A DNA stretch of 64,000 nucleotides, taken from Enoplolaimus lenunculus. Its lineage: Eukaryota; Nematoda; Enoplea; Enoplida; Thoracostomopsidae. This document shows, piece after piece, positions 1 to 13,405 of this stretch (position 1 is its first letter; each line of letters begins with the position of its first letter). The position numbers and the translations under genes are program-made. Under the pieces are notes generated by a model. It was given only the letters and a program-made list of their open reading frames with translations. It ran no database searches and had not been told where the DNA came from. The DNA lies in the NCBI GenBank assembly GCA_030248215.1, contig JASANG010000128.1:1-64000 (forward strand), given 5' to 3'.

Positions 1-1408
1 ACTCCAGACGCAGTTAATAACCAAAAACTGGAGCGAAGCCAGCTAGAAGCCGGATGCAATTGTAGTGTTATTATGTATAAGGAAGTGGAACAATAAAGAA
101 AAGCTCACGAACGAAACGGGCTAGCACTCAGACGCAAATATAATATTATTTAAGAGGTGGAACACTGGACTCCAGACGCAATTAATAACCAAAAACTCGC
201 GAGCGAAGCCAGCTAGAAGCCAGATGCAATTGTAGTATTATTATATATGACGAGATGGAACAATAAAGAAAATGTCGCGAACGAAGCGGGCTAGAAGCGA
301 GATGCAAATGTAATATTATGTATGAGGTGGAACAATATAGAAAACCTCGTGAGCGAAGCGAGCTAAAAGCCTGACGCAAATATAATATTATGTATGAGGT
401 AAAACACTAAAGAAAACCTCGCGAACGAAGCGGGCTAGAAGCGAGACGCAAATATTATATTATGTATGTGGAACAATAAAGAAAACCTCGCGAACGAAGC
501 AAGCTAGAAGCCAGACGCCATTGTAGTATTATTATGTATGAGGAGGTGGAACAATAAAAAACTCGTGAGCGAAGCGAGCTTAAAGCCAGACGCAATTATG
601 GCATTATTATGTGCAAACGAAGCGGGCTAGAAGCCTGACGCAGATATGATGAGGTGGAACAATAAAGAAAACCTCGCGAGCGAAGCGAGCTAGAAGCCAG
701 ACACAATTATAGCATTATCATATATGACGAGATGGAACAATAAAGAAAATGTCGCGAACGAAGCGGGCTAGAAGCGAGATGCAAATGTAATATTATGTAT
801 GAGGTGGAACAATAAAGAAAATCTACCGAACGAAGCGAGCTAAAAGCCTGACGCAAATATAATATTATGTATGAGGTAAACCAATATAGAAAACCTTGCG
901 AGCGAAGCAAGCTAGAAGCCAGGCGCACTTGTCGTATTATTTATGACGAGATAGAACAATAAAGAAAACCTCGCGAACGAAACGGGCTAGCACTCAGACG
1001 CAAATATAATATTATGTAAGAGGTGGAACACTGGACTCCAGACGCAATTAATAACCAAAAACTCGCGAGCGAAGCCAGCTAGAAGCCGGATGCAATTGTA
1101 GTGTTATTATGTATAAGGAAGTGGAACAATAAAGAAAACCTCGCGAACGAAACGGGCTAGCACTCAGACGCAAATATAATATTATTTAAGAGGTGGAACA
1201 CTGGACTCCAGACGCAATTAATAACCAAAAACTCGCGAGCGAAGCCAGCTAGAAGCCAGATACAATTAAGATTATTATATATGACGAGATGGAACAATAA
1301 AGAAAACCTCGCAGCGGTAAGCCTTTCATTGTAGAACAATAAAAAAACCTCGCGAACGAGCGGGCTACAAGCAGCGCAATATTATATTATTATTGGAACA
1401 AGAACCTC
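1..1408 (-). repeat. Repeat array, block 1 (minus orientation)
   Basis: Head-to-tail monomers of about 75 bp. Read on the minus strand, each has a core like TAGCTCGCTTCGCTCGCGAG, then TTTTCTTTATTGTTCCACCTC and an AT-rich stretch with CATAATATTATATTTGCG. Several monomer variants alternate, for example one with GTTTTTGGTTATTAATTGCG. Open frames run through it because the monomer is close to 25 codons; I see no gene. The block runs off the left end of the window. Confidence 0.9.
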
Positions 1409-3450
1409 GCTATCCACCTCTTACATAATATTATATTTGCGTCTGATATGCATAGCCCTATTCGTTCGCGAGGTTTTCTTTATTGTTCCATTTCCTTATA
1501 CATAATAACACTACAATTGCATCTGGCTTCTAGCTGGCTTCGCTCGCGAGTTTTTGGTTATTAATTGCGTCTGGAGTCCAGTGTTCCACATACATAATAT
1601 AATATTTGCGTCTGAGTGCTAGCCCGTTTCGTTCGCTAGGTTTTCTTTATTGTTCTATCTCGTCACAAATAATACGACAAGTGCGCCTGGCTTCTAGCTC
1701 GCTTCGCTCGCAAGGTTTTCTTTATTGGTTTACCTCATACATAATATTATATTTGTGTCAGGCTTCTACCTCGCTTCGTTCGGTAGATTTTCTTTATTGT
1801 TCCACCTCATACATAATATTACATTTGCATCTCGCTTCTAGCCCGCTTCGTTCGCGACATTTTCTTTATTGTTCCATCTCGTCATATATGATAATGCTAT
1901 AATTGTGTCTGGCTTCTAGCTCGCTTCGCTCGCGAGGTTTTCTTTATTGTTCCACCTCATCATATCTGCGTCAGGCTTCTAGCCCGCTTCGTTTGCACAT
2001 AATAATGCCAGAATTGCGTCTGGCTTTAAGCTCGCTTCGCTCACGAGTTTTTTATTGTTCCACCTCCTCATACATAATAATACTACAATGGCGTCTGGCT
2101 TCTAGCTTGCTTCGTTCGCGAGGTTTTCTTTATTGTTCCACATACATAATATAATATTTGCGTCTCGCTTCTAGCCCGCTTCGTTCGCGAGGTTTTCTTT
2201 AGTGTTTTACCTCATACATAATATTATATTTGCGTCAGGCTTTTAGCTCGCTTCGCTACGAGGTTTTCTTTATTGTTCCACTCATACATAATATTACATT
2301 TGCATCTCGCTTCTAGCCCGCTTCGTTCGCGACATTTTCTTTATTATTCTATCTCGTCATATATAATAATACTACAATTGCATCTGGCTTCTAGCTGGCT
2401 TCGCTCGCGAGTTTTTGGTTATTAATTGCGTCTGGAGTCCAGTGTTCCACCTCTTAAATATTATATTCGCGTCTGAGTGCTAGCCCGTTTCCATCGCGAG
2501 GTTTTCTTTATTGTTCCACCTCCTTATACATAATAACACTACAATTGCATCCGGCTTCTAGCTGGCTTCGCTCGCGAGTTTTTGGTTATTAATTGCGTCT
2601 GGAGTCCAGTGTTCCACCTCTTACAATATTATATTTGCGTCTGAGTGCTAGCCCGTTTCGTTCGCGAGGTTTTCTTTATTGTTCTATCTCGTCATAAATA
2701 CCAGTGGTCTGCTTCTAGCTCTTCGCTCCAGGTTTTCTTTTTTTACCTCTTACATAATATTATATTTGCGTCTTCTCCCTTTTCCGATTTTCTTTATTGT
2801 TCTATCTCGTCATAAATAATACGACAAGTGCGCCTGGCTTCTAGCTCGCTTCGCTCGCAAGGTTTTCTTATTGGTTTACCTCATACATAATATTATATTT
2901 GCGTCAGGCTTTTAGCTCGCTTCGCTCCGGTTTTCTTTATTTTCCACATACATAATATAATATTTGCGTCTCGCTTGTAGCCCGCTTCGTTCGCAGGTTT
3001 TCTTTATTGTTCTATCTCGTTATAATAATACAACAAGTGCGCTGGCTTCTAGCTCGCTTCGCTCGCAGGTTTTCTTTATTGTTCCACCTCATACATAATA
3101 TTATATTTGTTCAGGCTTCTACCTCGCTTCGTTCGTAGATTTTCTTTATTGTTCCACCTCATACATAATATTACATTTGCATCTCGCTTCTACCCGCTTC
3201 GTTCGCGACATTTTCTTTATTGTTCCATCTCGTCATATATATAATACTACAATTGCATCTGGCTTCTAGCTCGCTTCGCTCGCGAGTTTTTGGTTATTAA
3301 CTGCGTATGTTCCCCTCTTATCTGCCTCTTTCCTCATTGCGTCTGGCTTTAGCCCGTTCGCTAGTTTTTTTTGTTCCACCTCCTCACAAATAATACCCGC
3401 CTGGCTTCTAGCTGCTTCTCCAGTTTCTTTATTGTCACCTCACAAATATT
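1409..3450 (+). repeat. Repeat array, block 2 (plus orientation)
   Basis: The same monomers as in block 1 but now reading on the plus strand; the switch lies within about 10 bp of 1,408. Positions 1,681 to about 2,257 are line-for-line identical to 5,701-6,277. From about 2,690 to 3,450 monomers are shortened by many small deletions, unlike the rest of the array. No gene is seen. Confidence 0.88.
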
Positions 3451-5205
3451 ATATACGAACTGCGAGGTAACTAAGAAAAACTCACTTGTTGTATTATTTA
3501 TGACGAGATAAAATAAAAAAATCCGAAAAGCGGCTAGAAGCGCAAATATAATATTTTAGAGGTGGAACACTGGACTCCAGACGCAAATATTATATTATGT
3601 ATGTAGAACAACAAAACCTCGCGAGCGAAGCAAGCTAGAAGCCAGACGCATTGTAGTATTATTATGTATGAGGAGGTGGAACAATAAAAAACTCGGACGA
3701 ACGAGCTAAGCCAGACCAATTTGGCATTATTATTCAACGAAGCGGGCTAGAAGCCTGACGCAGATATGATGAGGTGGAACAATAAAGAAAACCTCCGACG
3801 AGCGACTAGAAGCCAGACACAATTATAGCATTATCATACATGACGAGATGGAACAATAAAGAAAATGTCGCGAACGAAGCGGGCTAGAAGCGAGATGCAA
3901 ATGTAATATTATGTATGAGGTGGAACAATAAGAAAATCTACCGAACGAAGCGAGGTAAAGCCTGACACAAATATAATATTATGTATGAGGTAAACCAATA
4001 AAGAAAACCTTGCGAGCGAAGCGAGCTAGAAGCCAGGCCCACTTTCATTATTTTGACGAGATAGAACAATAAAGAAAACCTAGCGAACAAACGGGCTAGC
4101 ACTCAGACGCAAATATAATATTATGTAAGAGGTGGAACACTGGACTCCAGACGAAAAACCAACTCGCGAGCGAAGCCAGCTAGAAGCCGGATGCAATTGT
4201 AGTGTTATTATGTATAAGGAAGTGGAACAATAAAGAAAACCTCGCGAACGAAACGGGCTAGCACTCAGACGCAAATATAATATTATGTAAGAGGTGGAAC
4301 ACTGGACTCCAGACGCAATTAATAACCAAAAACTCGCGAGCGAAGCCAGCTAGAAGCCGGATGCAATTAAGCATTATCATATATGACGAGATGGAACAAT
4401 AAAGAAAATGTCGCGAACGAAGCGGGCTAGAAGCGAGATGCAAATGTAATATTATGTATGAGGTACAAAAATAAATAAAAACTCCCAAGCGAAGCGAGAT
4501 AGAAGCCTGACGCAATTCGTATTATTATGTATGAGAGATAGAACATAAAGAAAACCTCGCGAACGAAGCGGGCTAGAAGCCAGACGCAAATATAATATTA
4601 TGTAAGAGGTGGAACATGGACTCCAGACGCAGTTAATAAACCAAAAACTCGCGAGCGAAGCCAGCTAGAAGCCAGATGCAATTGTAGTATTATTATAATA
4701 TGACGAGATGGAACAATAAAGAAAATCTCGCGAACGAAGCGGGCTAGAAGCGAGAATGCAAATGTAATATTATGTATGAGGTGGAACAATAAAGAAAATC
4801 TACCGAACGAAGCGAGGTAGAAGCCTGACACAAATATAATATTATGTATGAGGTGGAACAATAAAGAAAACCTCGCGAGCGAAGCGAGCTAGAAGCCAGA
4901 CGCACTTTTGTATTATTCATAACGAGATAGAACAATAAAGAAAACCTCGCGAACGAAGCGGGCTAGAAGCGAGACGCAAATATTATATTATGTATGAGTG
5001 GAACAATAAAGAAAACCTCGGAGCGAAGCGAGCTAGAAGCCTGACGCAAATATAATATTATGTATGAGGTAAACCAATAAAGAAAACCTTGCGAGGAAGC
5101 GAGCTAGAAGCCAGGCGCACTTGTCGTATTATTTTGACGAGATAGAACATAAAGCTGACGCGGGCTAGCATAGCGCAATATATATTATGTAAGAGGTGGA
5201 CATTG
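3451..5205 (-). repeat. Repeat array, block 3 (minus orientation)
   Basis: The monomers read on the minus strand again. The segment at about 3,741-4,050 is the reverse complement, with small gaps, of about 1,681-2,000. The start of the block (3,440-3,560) has lost many short pieces. The end near 5,205 is a head-to-head junction. No gene is seen. Confidence 0.88.
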
Positions 5206-8200
5206 TTCCAGACCTCTTAAATAATATAATATTTGCGTCTCGCTTCTAGCCCGCTTCGTTCGCGAGGTTTTCTTTATTGTTCCAAGTCCTTATACATAAT
5301 AACACTACAATTGCATCCGGCTTCTAGCTGGCTTCGCTCGCGAGTTTTTGGTTATTAACTGCGTCTGGAGTCCAGTGTTCCACCTCTTACATAATATTAT
5401 ATTTGCGTCTGAGTGCTAGCCCGTTTCGTTCGCGAGGTTTTCTTTATTGTTCTATCTCGTCATAAATAATACGACAAGTGCGCCTGGCTTCTAGCTTGCT
5501 TCGCTCGCAAGGTTTTCTATATTGGTTTACCTCATACATAATATTATATTTGCGTCAGGCTTTTAGCTTTTAGCTCGCTTCGCTCGCGAGATTTTCTTTA
5601 TTGTTCCACATACATAATATAATATTTGCGTCTCGCTTGTAGCCCGCTTCGTTCGCGAGGTTTTCTTTATTGTTCTATCTCGTTATGAATAATACAACAA
5701 GTGCGCCTGGCTTCTAGCTCGCTTCGCTCGCAAGGTTTTCTTTATTGGTTTACCTCATACATAATATTATATTTGTGTCAGGCTTCTACCTCGCTTCGTT
5801 CGGTAGATTTTCTTTATTGTTCCACCTCATACATAATATTACATTTGCATCTCGCTTCTAGCCCGCTTCGTTCGCGACATTTTCTTTATTGTTCCATCTC
5901 GTCATATATGATAATGCTATAATTGTGTCTGGCTTCTAGCTCGCTTCGCTCGCGAGGTTTTCTTTATTGTTCCACCTCATCATATCTGCGTCAGGCTTCT
6001 AGCCCGCTTCGTTTGCACATAATAATGCCAGAATTGCGTCTGGCTTTAAGCTCGCTTCGCTCACGAGTTTTTTATTGTTCCACCTCCTCATACATAATAA
6101 TACTACAATGGCGTCTGGCTTCTAGCTTGCTTCGTTCGCGAGGTTTTCTTTATTGTTCCACATACATAATATAATATTTGCGTCTCGCTTCTAGCCCGCT
6201 TCGTTCGCGAGGTTTTCTTTAGTGTTTTACCTCATACATAATATTATATTTGCGTCAGGCTTTTAGCTCGCTTCGCTCACGAGGTTTTCTTTATTGTTCC
6301 ACCTCATACATAATATTACATTTGCATCTCGCTTCTAGCCCGCTTCGTTCGCGACATTTTCTTTATTGTTCCATCTCGTCATATATAATAATACTACAAT
6401 TGCATCTGGCTTCTAGCTGGCTTCGCTCGCGAGTTTTTGGTTATTAACTGCGTCTGGAGTCCAGTGTTCCACCTCTTAAATAATATTATATTTGCGTCTG
6501 AGTGCTAGCCCGTTTCGTTCGCGAGGTTTTCTTTATTGTTCCACTTCCTTATACATAATAACACTACAATTGCATCCGGCTTCTAGCTGGCTTCGCTCGC
6601 GAGTTTTTGGTTATTAATTGCGTCTGGAGTCCAGTGTTCCACCTCTTACATAATATTATATTTGCGTCTGAGTGCTAGCCCGTTTCGTTCGCTAGGTTTT
6701 CTTTATTGTTCTATCTCGTCACAAATAATACGACAAGTGCGCCTGGCTTCTAGCTTGCTTCGCTCGCAAGGTTTTCTATATTGGTTTACCTCATACATAA
6801 TATTATATTTGCGTCAGGCTTTTAGCTCGCTTCGCTCGCGAGGTTTTCTTTATTGTTCCACATACATAATATAATATTTGCGTCTCGCTTGTAGCCCGCT
6901 TCGTTCGCGAGGTTTTCTTTATTGTTCTATCTCGTTATGAATAATACAACAAGTGCGCCTGGCTTCTAGCTCGCTTCGCTCGCAAGGTTTTCTTTATTGG
7001 TTTACCTCATACATAATATTATATTTGCGTCAGGCTTTTAACTCGCTTCGCTCACGAGGTTTTCTTTATTGTTCCACCTCATGCATATCATATTTGTGTC
7101 AGGCTTCTACCTCGCTTCGTTCGGTAGATTTCCTTTATTGTTCCACCTCATACATAATATTACGTTTGCATCTCGCTTCTAGCCCGCTTCGTTCGCGACA
7201 TTTTCTTTATTGTTTCATCTCGTCATATATAATAATACTACAATTGCATGTGGCTTCTAGCTGGCTTCGCTCGCGAGTTTTTGGTTATTAATTGCGTCTG
7301 GAATCCAGTGTTCCACCTCTTAAATAATATTATATTTGCGTCTGAGTGCTAGCCCGTTTCGTTCGTGAGGTTTTCTTTATTGTTCCACTTCCTTATACAT
7401 AATAACACTACAATTGCATCCGGCTTCTAGCTGGCTTCGCTCGCGAGTTATTGGTTATTAATTGCGTCTGGAGTCCAGTGTTCCACCTCTTACATAATAT
7501 TATATTTGCGTCTGAGTGCTAGCCCGTTTCGTTCGCGAGGTTTTCTTTATTGTTCTATCTCGTCATAAATAATACGACAAGTGCGCCTGGCTTCTAGCTC
7601 GCTTCGCTCGCAAGGTTTTCTTTATTGGTTTACCTCATACATAATATTATGTTTGCGTCAGGCTTTTAGCTCGCTTCGCTCGCGAGGTTTTCTTTATTGT
7701 TCCACATACATAATATAATATTTGCGTCTCGCTTGTAGCTCGCTTCGTTCGCGAGGCTTTCTTTATTGTTCTATCTCGTCATGAATAATACAACAAGTGA
7801 GTCTGGCTTCTAGTTCGCTTCGCTCGCGAGGTTTTCTTTATTGTTTTACCTCATACATAATATTATATTTGCGTCAGGCTTCTAGCTCGCTGCGCTCGCT
7901 AGGTTTTCTTTATTGTTCTATCTCGTCACAAATAATACGACAAGTGCGCCTGGCTTCTAGCTTGCTTCGCTCGCAAGGTTTTCTATATTGGTTTACCTCA
8001 TACATAATATTATATTTGCGTCAGGCTTTAGCTCGCTTCGCTCACGAGGTTTTCTTTATTGTTCCACATCATGCATAATATTATATTTGTGTCAGGCTTC
8101 TACCTCGCTTCGTTCGGTAGATTTTCTTTATTGTTCCACCTCATACATAATATTACATTTGCATCTCGCTTCTAGCCCGCTTCGTTCGCGACATTTTCTT

Positions 8201-11200
8201 TATTGTTCCATCTCGTCATATATAATAATACTATAATACTACAATTGCATCCGGCTTCTAGCTGGCTTCGCTCGCGAGTTTTTGGTTATTAATTGCGTCT
8301 GGAGTCCAGTGTTCCACCTCTTACATAATATTATATTTGCGTCTGAGTGCTAGCCCATTTCGTTCGCGAGGTTTTCTTTATTGTTCTATCTCGTCATAAA
8401 TAATACACAAGTGAGTGTGGCTTCTAGCTCGTTTCGCTCGCGAGGTTTTCCTTATTGTTTTACCTCATACATAATATTATATTTGCGTCGGGCTTCTACC
8501 TCGCTTCGTTCGGTAGATTTTCTTTATTGTTCCACCTCATACATAATATTACATTTGCATCTCGCTTCTAGCCCGCTTCGTTCGCGACATTTTCTTTATT
8601 GTTCCACCTCGTCATATATAATAATACTACAATTGCATCTGGCTTCTAGCCGGCTTCGCTCGCGAGCTTTTGGTTATTAATTGCGTCTGGAGTCCAGTGT
8701 TCCACCTCTTACATAATATTATATTTGTGTCAGGCTTCTACCTCGCTTCGTTCGGTAGATTTTCTTTATTGTTCCACCTCATACATAATATTACATTTGC
8801 ATCTCGCTTCTAGCCCGCTTCGTTCGCGACATTTTCTTTATTGTTCCATCTCGTCATATATGATAATGCTATAATTGTGTCTGGCTTCTAGCTCGCTTCG
8901 CTCGCTAGGTTTTCTTTATTGTTCCACCTCATCATATCTGCGTCAGGCTTCTAGCCCGCTTCGTTTGCACATAATAATGCCAGAATTGCGTCTGGCTTTA
9001 AGCTCGCTTCGCTCACGAGTTTTTATTGTTCCACCTCCTCATACATAATAATACTACAATGGCGTCTGGCTTCTAGCTTGCTTCGCTCGCGAGGTTTTCT
9101 TTATTGTTCCACATACATAATATAATATTTGCATCTGGCTTCTAGCCGGCTTCGCTCGAGAGCTTTTGGTTATTAATTGCGTCTGGAGTCCAGTGTTCCA
9201 CCTCTTACATAATATTATATTTGTGTCAGACTTCTACCTCGCTTCGTTCGGTATATTTTCTTTATTGTGCCACCTCATACATAATATTACATTTGCATCT
9301 CGCTTCTAGCCCGCTTCGTTCGCGACATTTTCTTTATTGTTCCACCTCGTCATATATAATAATACTACAATTGCATCTGGCTTCTAGTTGGCTTCGCTCG
9401 CGAGTTTTTGGTTATTAATTGCGTCTGGAGTCCAGTGTTCCACCTCTTACATAATATTATATTTGCGTCTGAGTGCTAGCCCGTTTCGTTCGCGAGGTTT
9501 TCTTTATTGTTCTATCTCGTCATAAATAATACAACAAGTGAGTCTGGCTTCTAGCTCGCTTCGCTCGCGAGGTTTTCTTTATTGTTTTACCTCATACATA
9601 ATATTATATTTGCGTCGGGCCTCTAGCCCGCTTCGTATGCGAGCATTTCATTATTGTTCGATCTCCTCACACATAATACTAAAACTAAGTTTTGCTTCTA
9701 GCTCGCTCCGCTCGCGAGGTTTTCGTTATTGTTTCACCTCTTCATACGTAATAGTACTATATTTATACTACAATTGCATCGGGCTTTTAGCTCGCTTACC
9801 TCGCGAGTTTCTCTCCATTGTTCCACCTCATTCATAATGTTATATTTCCGTCTGGCTTCTAGCTCGCTTCGCTCGCGAGGTTTTCTTTATCGTTTCTCCT
9901 CTTCATAAGTAATAGTGCTATAATATTGTTACACCTCCTTCGGCTTCTAGCTCGCTTCGCACGCGAGTTTCTGTTTATTGTTCCATCTCCTTATACATAA
10001 TGCGCTCGCGAAGTTTTCTTTATTGTTCCTCCTCATACATAATAGTACTACAATTGCGTAGCTCGCTTTGATCACGGGGTTTTCTTTAATGTTCCACCTG
10101 CTCATAAATAATAATAATACTACAATTGTGCCTGGCATCTAGCTCGCCTCGCTCGCGATGTTTCTATTGGTCCACATCATACATATTAATAATGCTACAA
10201 TGCTTCTGGCTTCTAGCTCGCTTCGTTCGCAATGTTTTCCTTATTAGTTGCGTCTGGATTCTTGCTCGCTTCGCTCGAGAGGTTTTCTTTATTTTTCCAC
10301 CTCATACATAATATTATATTTACGTCTGGCTTTTAGCCCGTTTCGTTCGCGAGGTTTTATTTATTGTTCCAACTCTTCATACATAATAATACTGCAACTG
10401 CGCCTGGCTTCCAGCTCGCTTCGCTCGCGAGGTTTTCTAGTGTTCCACCTCTTCATACATAATAATACTACAATTGTGTTTTGGCTTCTAGCTCACTTCG
10501 CTCGCGATGTTTACTTTATTGTTCCATCTCCTCACACATTATACTACAATTGCATCGGGCTTTTAGCTCGCTTACCTCGCGAGTTTCTCTCCATTGTTCC
10601 ACCTGGTTCATAATGTTATATTTGCGTCTGGCTTCTAGCTCGCTTCGTTCGCGAGGTTTTCATCATTGTTCCACCTCCTCACACATAATACTATAATTGA
10701 GTTTTGCTTCTAGCTCGCTTCGCTCTCGAGGTTTTCTTTATTGTTTCAGCTCTTCATAATAGTACTTTATTATTGTTACACCTCCTCCACCTTCTAGCTC
10801 GCTTCGCACGCGAGTTTCTCTTGTTCAACCTCCTTATATATAATAACACTACAATTGCTTCTGTCTTCTAGCTTGCTTAGTTCGCGAGCTTTTCGTTATT
10901 GTTATACATCCTCATGCATAATAATACCACAATTGCGTCTGGCTTTGAGATAGCTTCGCTTTACGAAGTTTTCTTTATTGTTCCTTCTCCTCATACATAA
11001 TAGTACTACAATTACGTCTGGCGTCTAGCTCGCTTCGCTCAAGAGCTTTTCATTGTTCCACATCATACATATTTTTTACATAATAATAACCAGTCGTAGT
11101 GGGACTACATTTATTGAGCAAAGCTCGAACACACGTAAGCAATTAAGGTAATATGCAAATTAGTTGTTAGCTAACTATTCATTTGTCGGTTTTGGAGGTT

Positions 11201-12575
11201 TGTAAGCAATTTCCTCAGATTCCTCGCACCCAAAAATCCTTCAGCCACCCTAATAATTTTTGGAATAATTTAAAAAGTCCTAATTTTGTCTTGTCATTTA
11301 AGCTAATATGCAAATTAGCTATTAGCTAACTATTCAATTATCGGTTTTGTTTATTCAAATTTCTCGCACCTGAAAACCTTTTAGTGCAGAAATTATATTG
11401 CTTTTAACCTTAATAATTAGTGAAATATTGTAAAAAGTCCTAATTTAGGCTTATAAACTGTGATAATATGCAAATTATTTATTAGCTAACTGCTCAATTA
11501 TCGGTTTTGGAGGTTTGTAAACAGTCTACGCTGATTCATCGCACCCAAAAACCCTTTAATGCTAAAATTAGATTGCTTCTAACTGTAATAATTAAAGAAA
11601 TATTGTGGAAAGATCTAATTTAGGCTTAATTAATTATGCAAATTAGCCTGTAGCTAATAAACGGCTTAAAATTTTGAAAACCCCAATGCGAGGTTAACAC
11701 CCCAGGATAATTGGCTTTCAAACAAAAAAAAGTTTATCAAAATCGGTTCAGCCGTTCCTGAGATTCTTTTCGGACGGACAGACGGACAGACGGACGGACG
11801 GACATCCATCTTTCGACCCCCAAGTACAAAACATAAAACGCTTCGCGAAACTCCGAGCTTCGCTTGGAGTTTCGCTTCGCTCAATAATAATAATACTATT
11901 GCGTCTGGCTTCTAGTCCGCTTCGTTCGCAAGATATTCCTTATTAGTTGCGTCTGGCTTCTAACTATTTTCGCTCGTTTCACCTCTTCATACATAATAGT
12001 ACTACATTACTGTTACGCCTAATCCGGCTTCTAGCTCCCTTCGCATGCGAGTTTCTCTTTATTCTTCCACCGCCTTATGCATAATAATACTATAATTGCG
12101 TCTGGCTTCTAGCTTGCTTAGCTCGCGAGCTTTTAGTCATTGTTATACATCGTCATGCATAATAATGCCAGAATTGCGTCTGGCTTTGAGCTCGCTTCGC
12201 TCGCGAGTGCTTCTAGCTCCCTTCGCATGCGAGTTTCTCTTTATTGTTCCACCGCCTTATGCATAATAATACTATAATTGCGTCTGGCTTTGAGCTCGCT
12301 TCGCTCGCGAGTTTTTTATTGTTCCACCTCCTCATACATAATAATACTACAATGGCGTCTGGCTGCTAGCTCGCTTCGTTCGCAAGGTTTTCTTTATTGT
12401 TCCATATCCTCATACATTATACTACTATGGCGTCTGGCTTCTAGCTCGCTTCGTTCGCGAGGTTTTCTATTGTTCTAGCTCTTCATACATAATATAATAC
12501 TGCAATTGCGTTAGGCTTGTAGCTCGCTTCGTTCGCAGGTTTTTCTTTATTTTCCACCTGTGTTATGAACACAAT
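5206..12575 (+). repeat. Repeat array, block 4 (plus orientation)
   Basis: Longest block of the approximately 75-bp repeat, regular and well preserved up to about 9,600 and more diverged from there to 12,560. The core has the palindromic 8-mer CTCGCGAG and can form a short hairpin with flanking CTCGC/GCGAG. A foreign element interrupts it at about 11,080-11,890. The array stops near 12,560-12,575, where unique sequence begins. No gene is seen. Confidence 0.9.
11085..11890. mobile_element. Unclassified repetitive element inserted in the array
   Basis: Sequence unlike the flanking monomers. It contains four copies of a degenerate unit of about 156-169 bp marked by ATATGCAAATTAG and TTAGCTAACTATTCAATTAT, at about 11,151, 11,307, 11,465 and 11,634. 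The ends look inverted: TTATTGAGCAAAGC near 11,112 and GCTTCGCTCAATAATAA near 11,875. A run of GGACGGACAGACGG lies near 11,775. The minus strand has a 72-codon open frame at 11,666-11,884, which I take for repeat sequence rather than a gene. Confidence 0.5.
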
Positions 12576-12917
12576 ATATATTTATATTTTAATCAGGCTT
12601 CGGACCCATTCTTTTCAACCATTGGTTACGATCCTATGCCCTGCGCATACGTATATCGAAGCGTTTGCTGTTGTTTACTGTTTTGTTATATAGTAAGTAA
12701 TGTAGGTAATATTTTGTTGCAAAATTTGGCTTATTTGGTTTAAATTTTGAATTAACACGTATTAGAGCACAATTATCTCCTGTTCTTTGATGTCCCGCCA
12801 ACCGATGGTATATGATTTTGCTTCATAGCTTGAAGGGTAGCATTTTATCAACAAAAATTACAGCATGCAGTACTGCTTATGTTTTGTTTGAGAAACCTGA
12901 ATTGGTTTGCCTCTCGG

Positions 12918-13066
12918 TGTATGTAAAGATCAGGGGCGGTACGTTACTCCGTGGGACTGCAATGGAGTAAGCTTAAACTTGACTATTTTTTGCTTAAACT
13001 TAGGCTTAGGTATAAGTTCATTCTTACAGTCTACTACTGAAACGGCCATGTTCTGTGCATTGGCCG
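12918..13066 (+). mobile_element. Telomere-motif TIR element, T2 type (diverged)
   Basis: Left end resembles ATGTAAAGATCAGGGGCGG and the right end is a decayed inverted copy near TTCTGTGCATTGGCC. The inside keeps TTTAGACTAA-like and CTTAGGCTTAGG sequence. It belongs to the T2 family described at 48,449. Confidence 0.6.
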
Positions 13067-13129
13067 GTTTTTGTGACAAAGATATTGTGTATCTATAAAT
13101 TGAAGACCTCTTTTCCATTAAGTACCCGG

Positions 13130-13405
13130 TGTCGTGCCATATTTTACCCTCCTGCCATATTTTACCCTCCTGCCATATTTTCCCCTCCTGCCATATTTTC
13201 CCCTCCTGCCATATTTTCACCTCCTGTCATATTTTCCCCTCCTGCCATATTTTCCCCTCCTGCCATATTTTCCCCTCCTGCCATATTTCCCCTCCTGGCA
13301 TATTTTCCACTACGACCATGTTTTCCCCTCCTGCCATATTTTTCTCTCCTGCGATATGTTCCCGCTTGCCATATTTTACCCCTTGCCATACTTCCTCCCT
13401 TGCCA
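13130..13405 (+). repeat. 18-bp minisatellite
   Basis: About 14 tandem copies of an 18-bp unit, CCATATTTTCCCCTCCTG, becoming irregular after 13,290. All six frames are open over part of it only because 18 is a multiple of three. Not a gene. Confidence 0.92.

Noticed and set aside
182-10696. Dozens of 60-120-codon open frames with LASSSLRSRGFLYC-type peptides
   Set aside because: They follow the approximately 75-bp monomer period on whichever strand it faces and have no start, stop or splice pattern in common.
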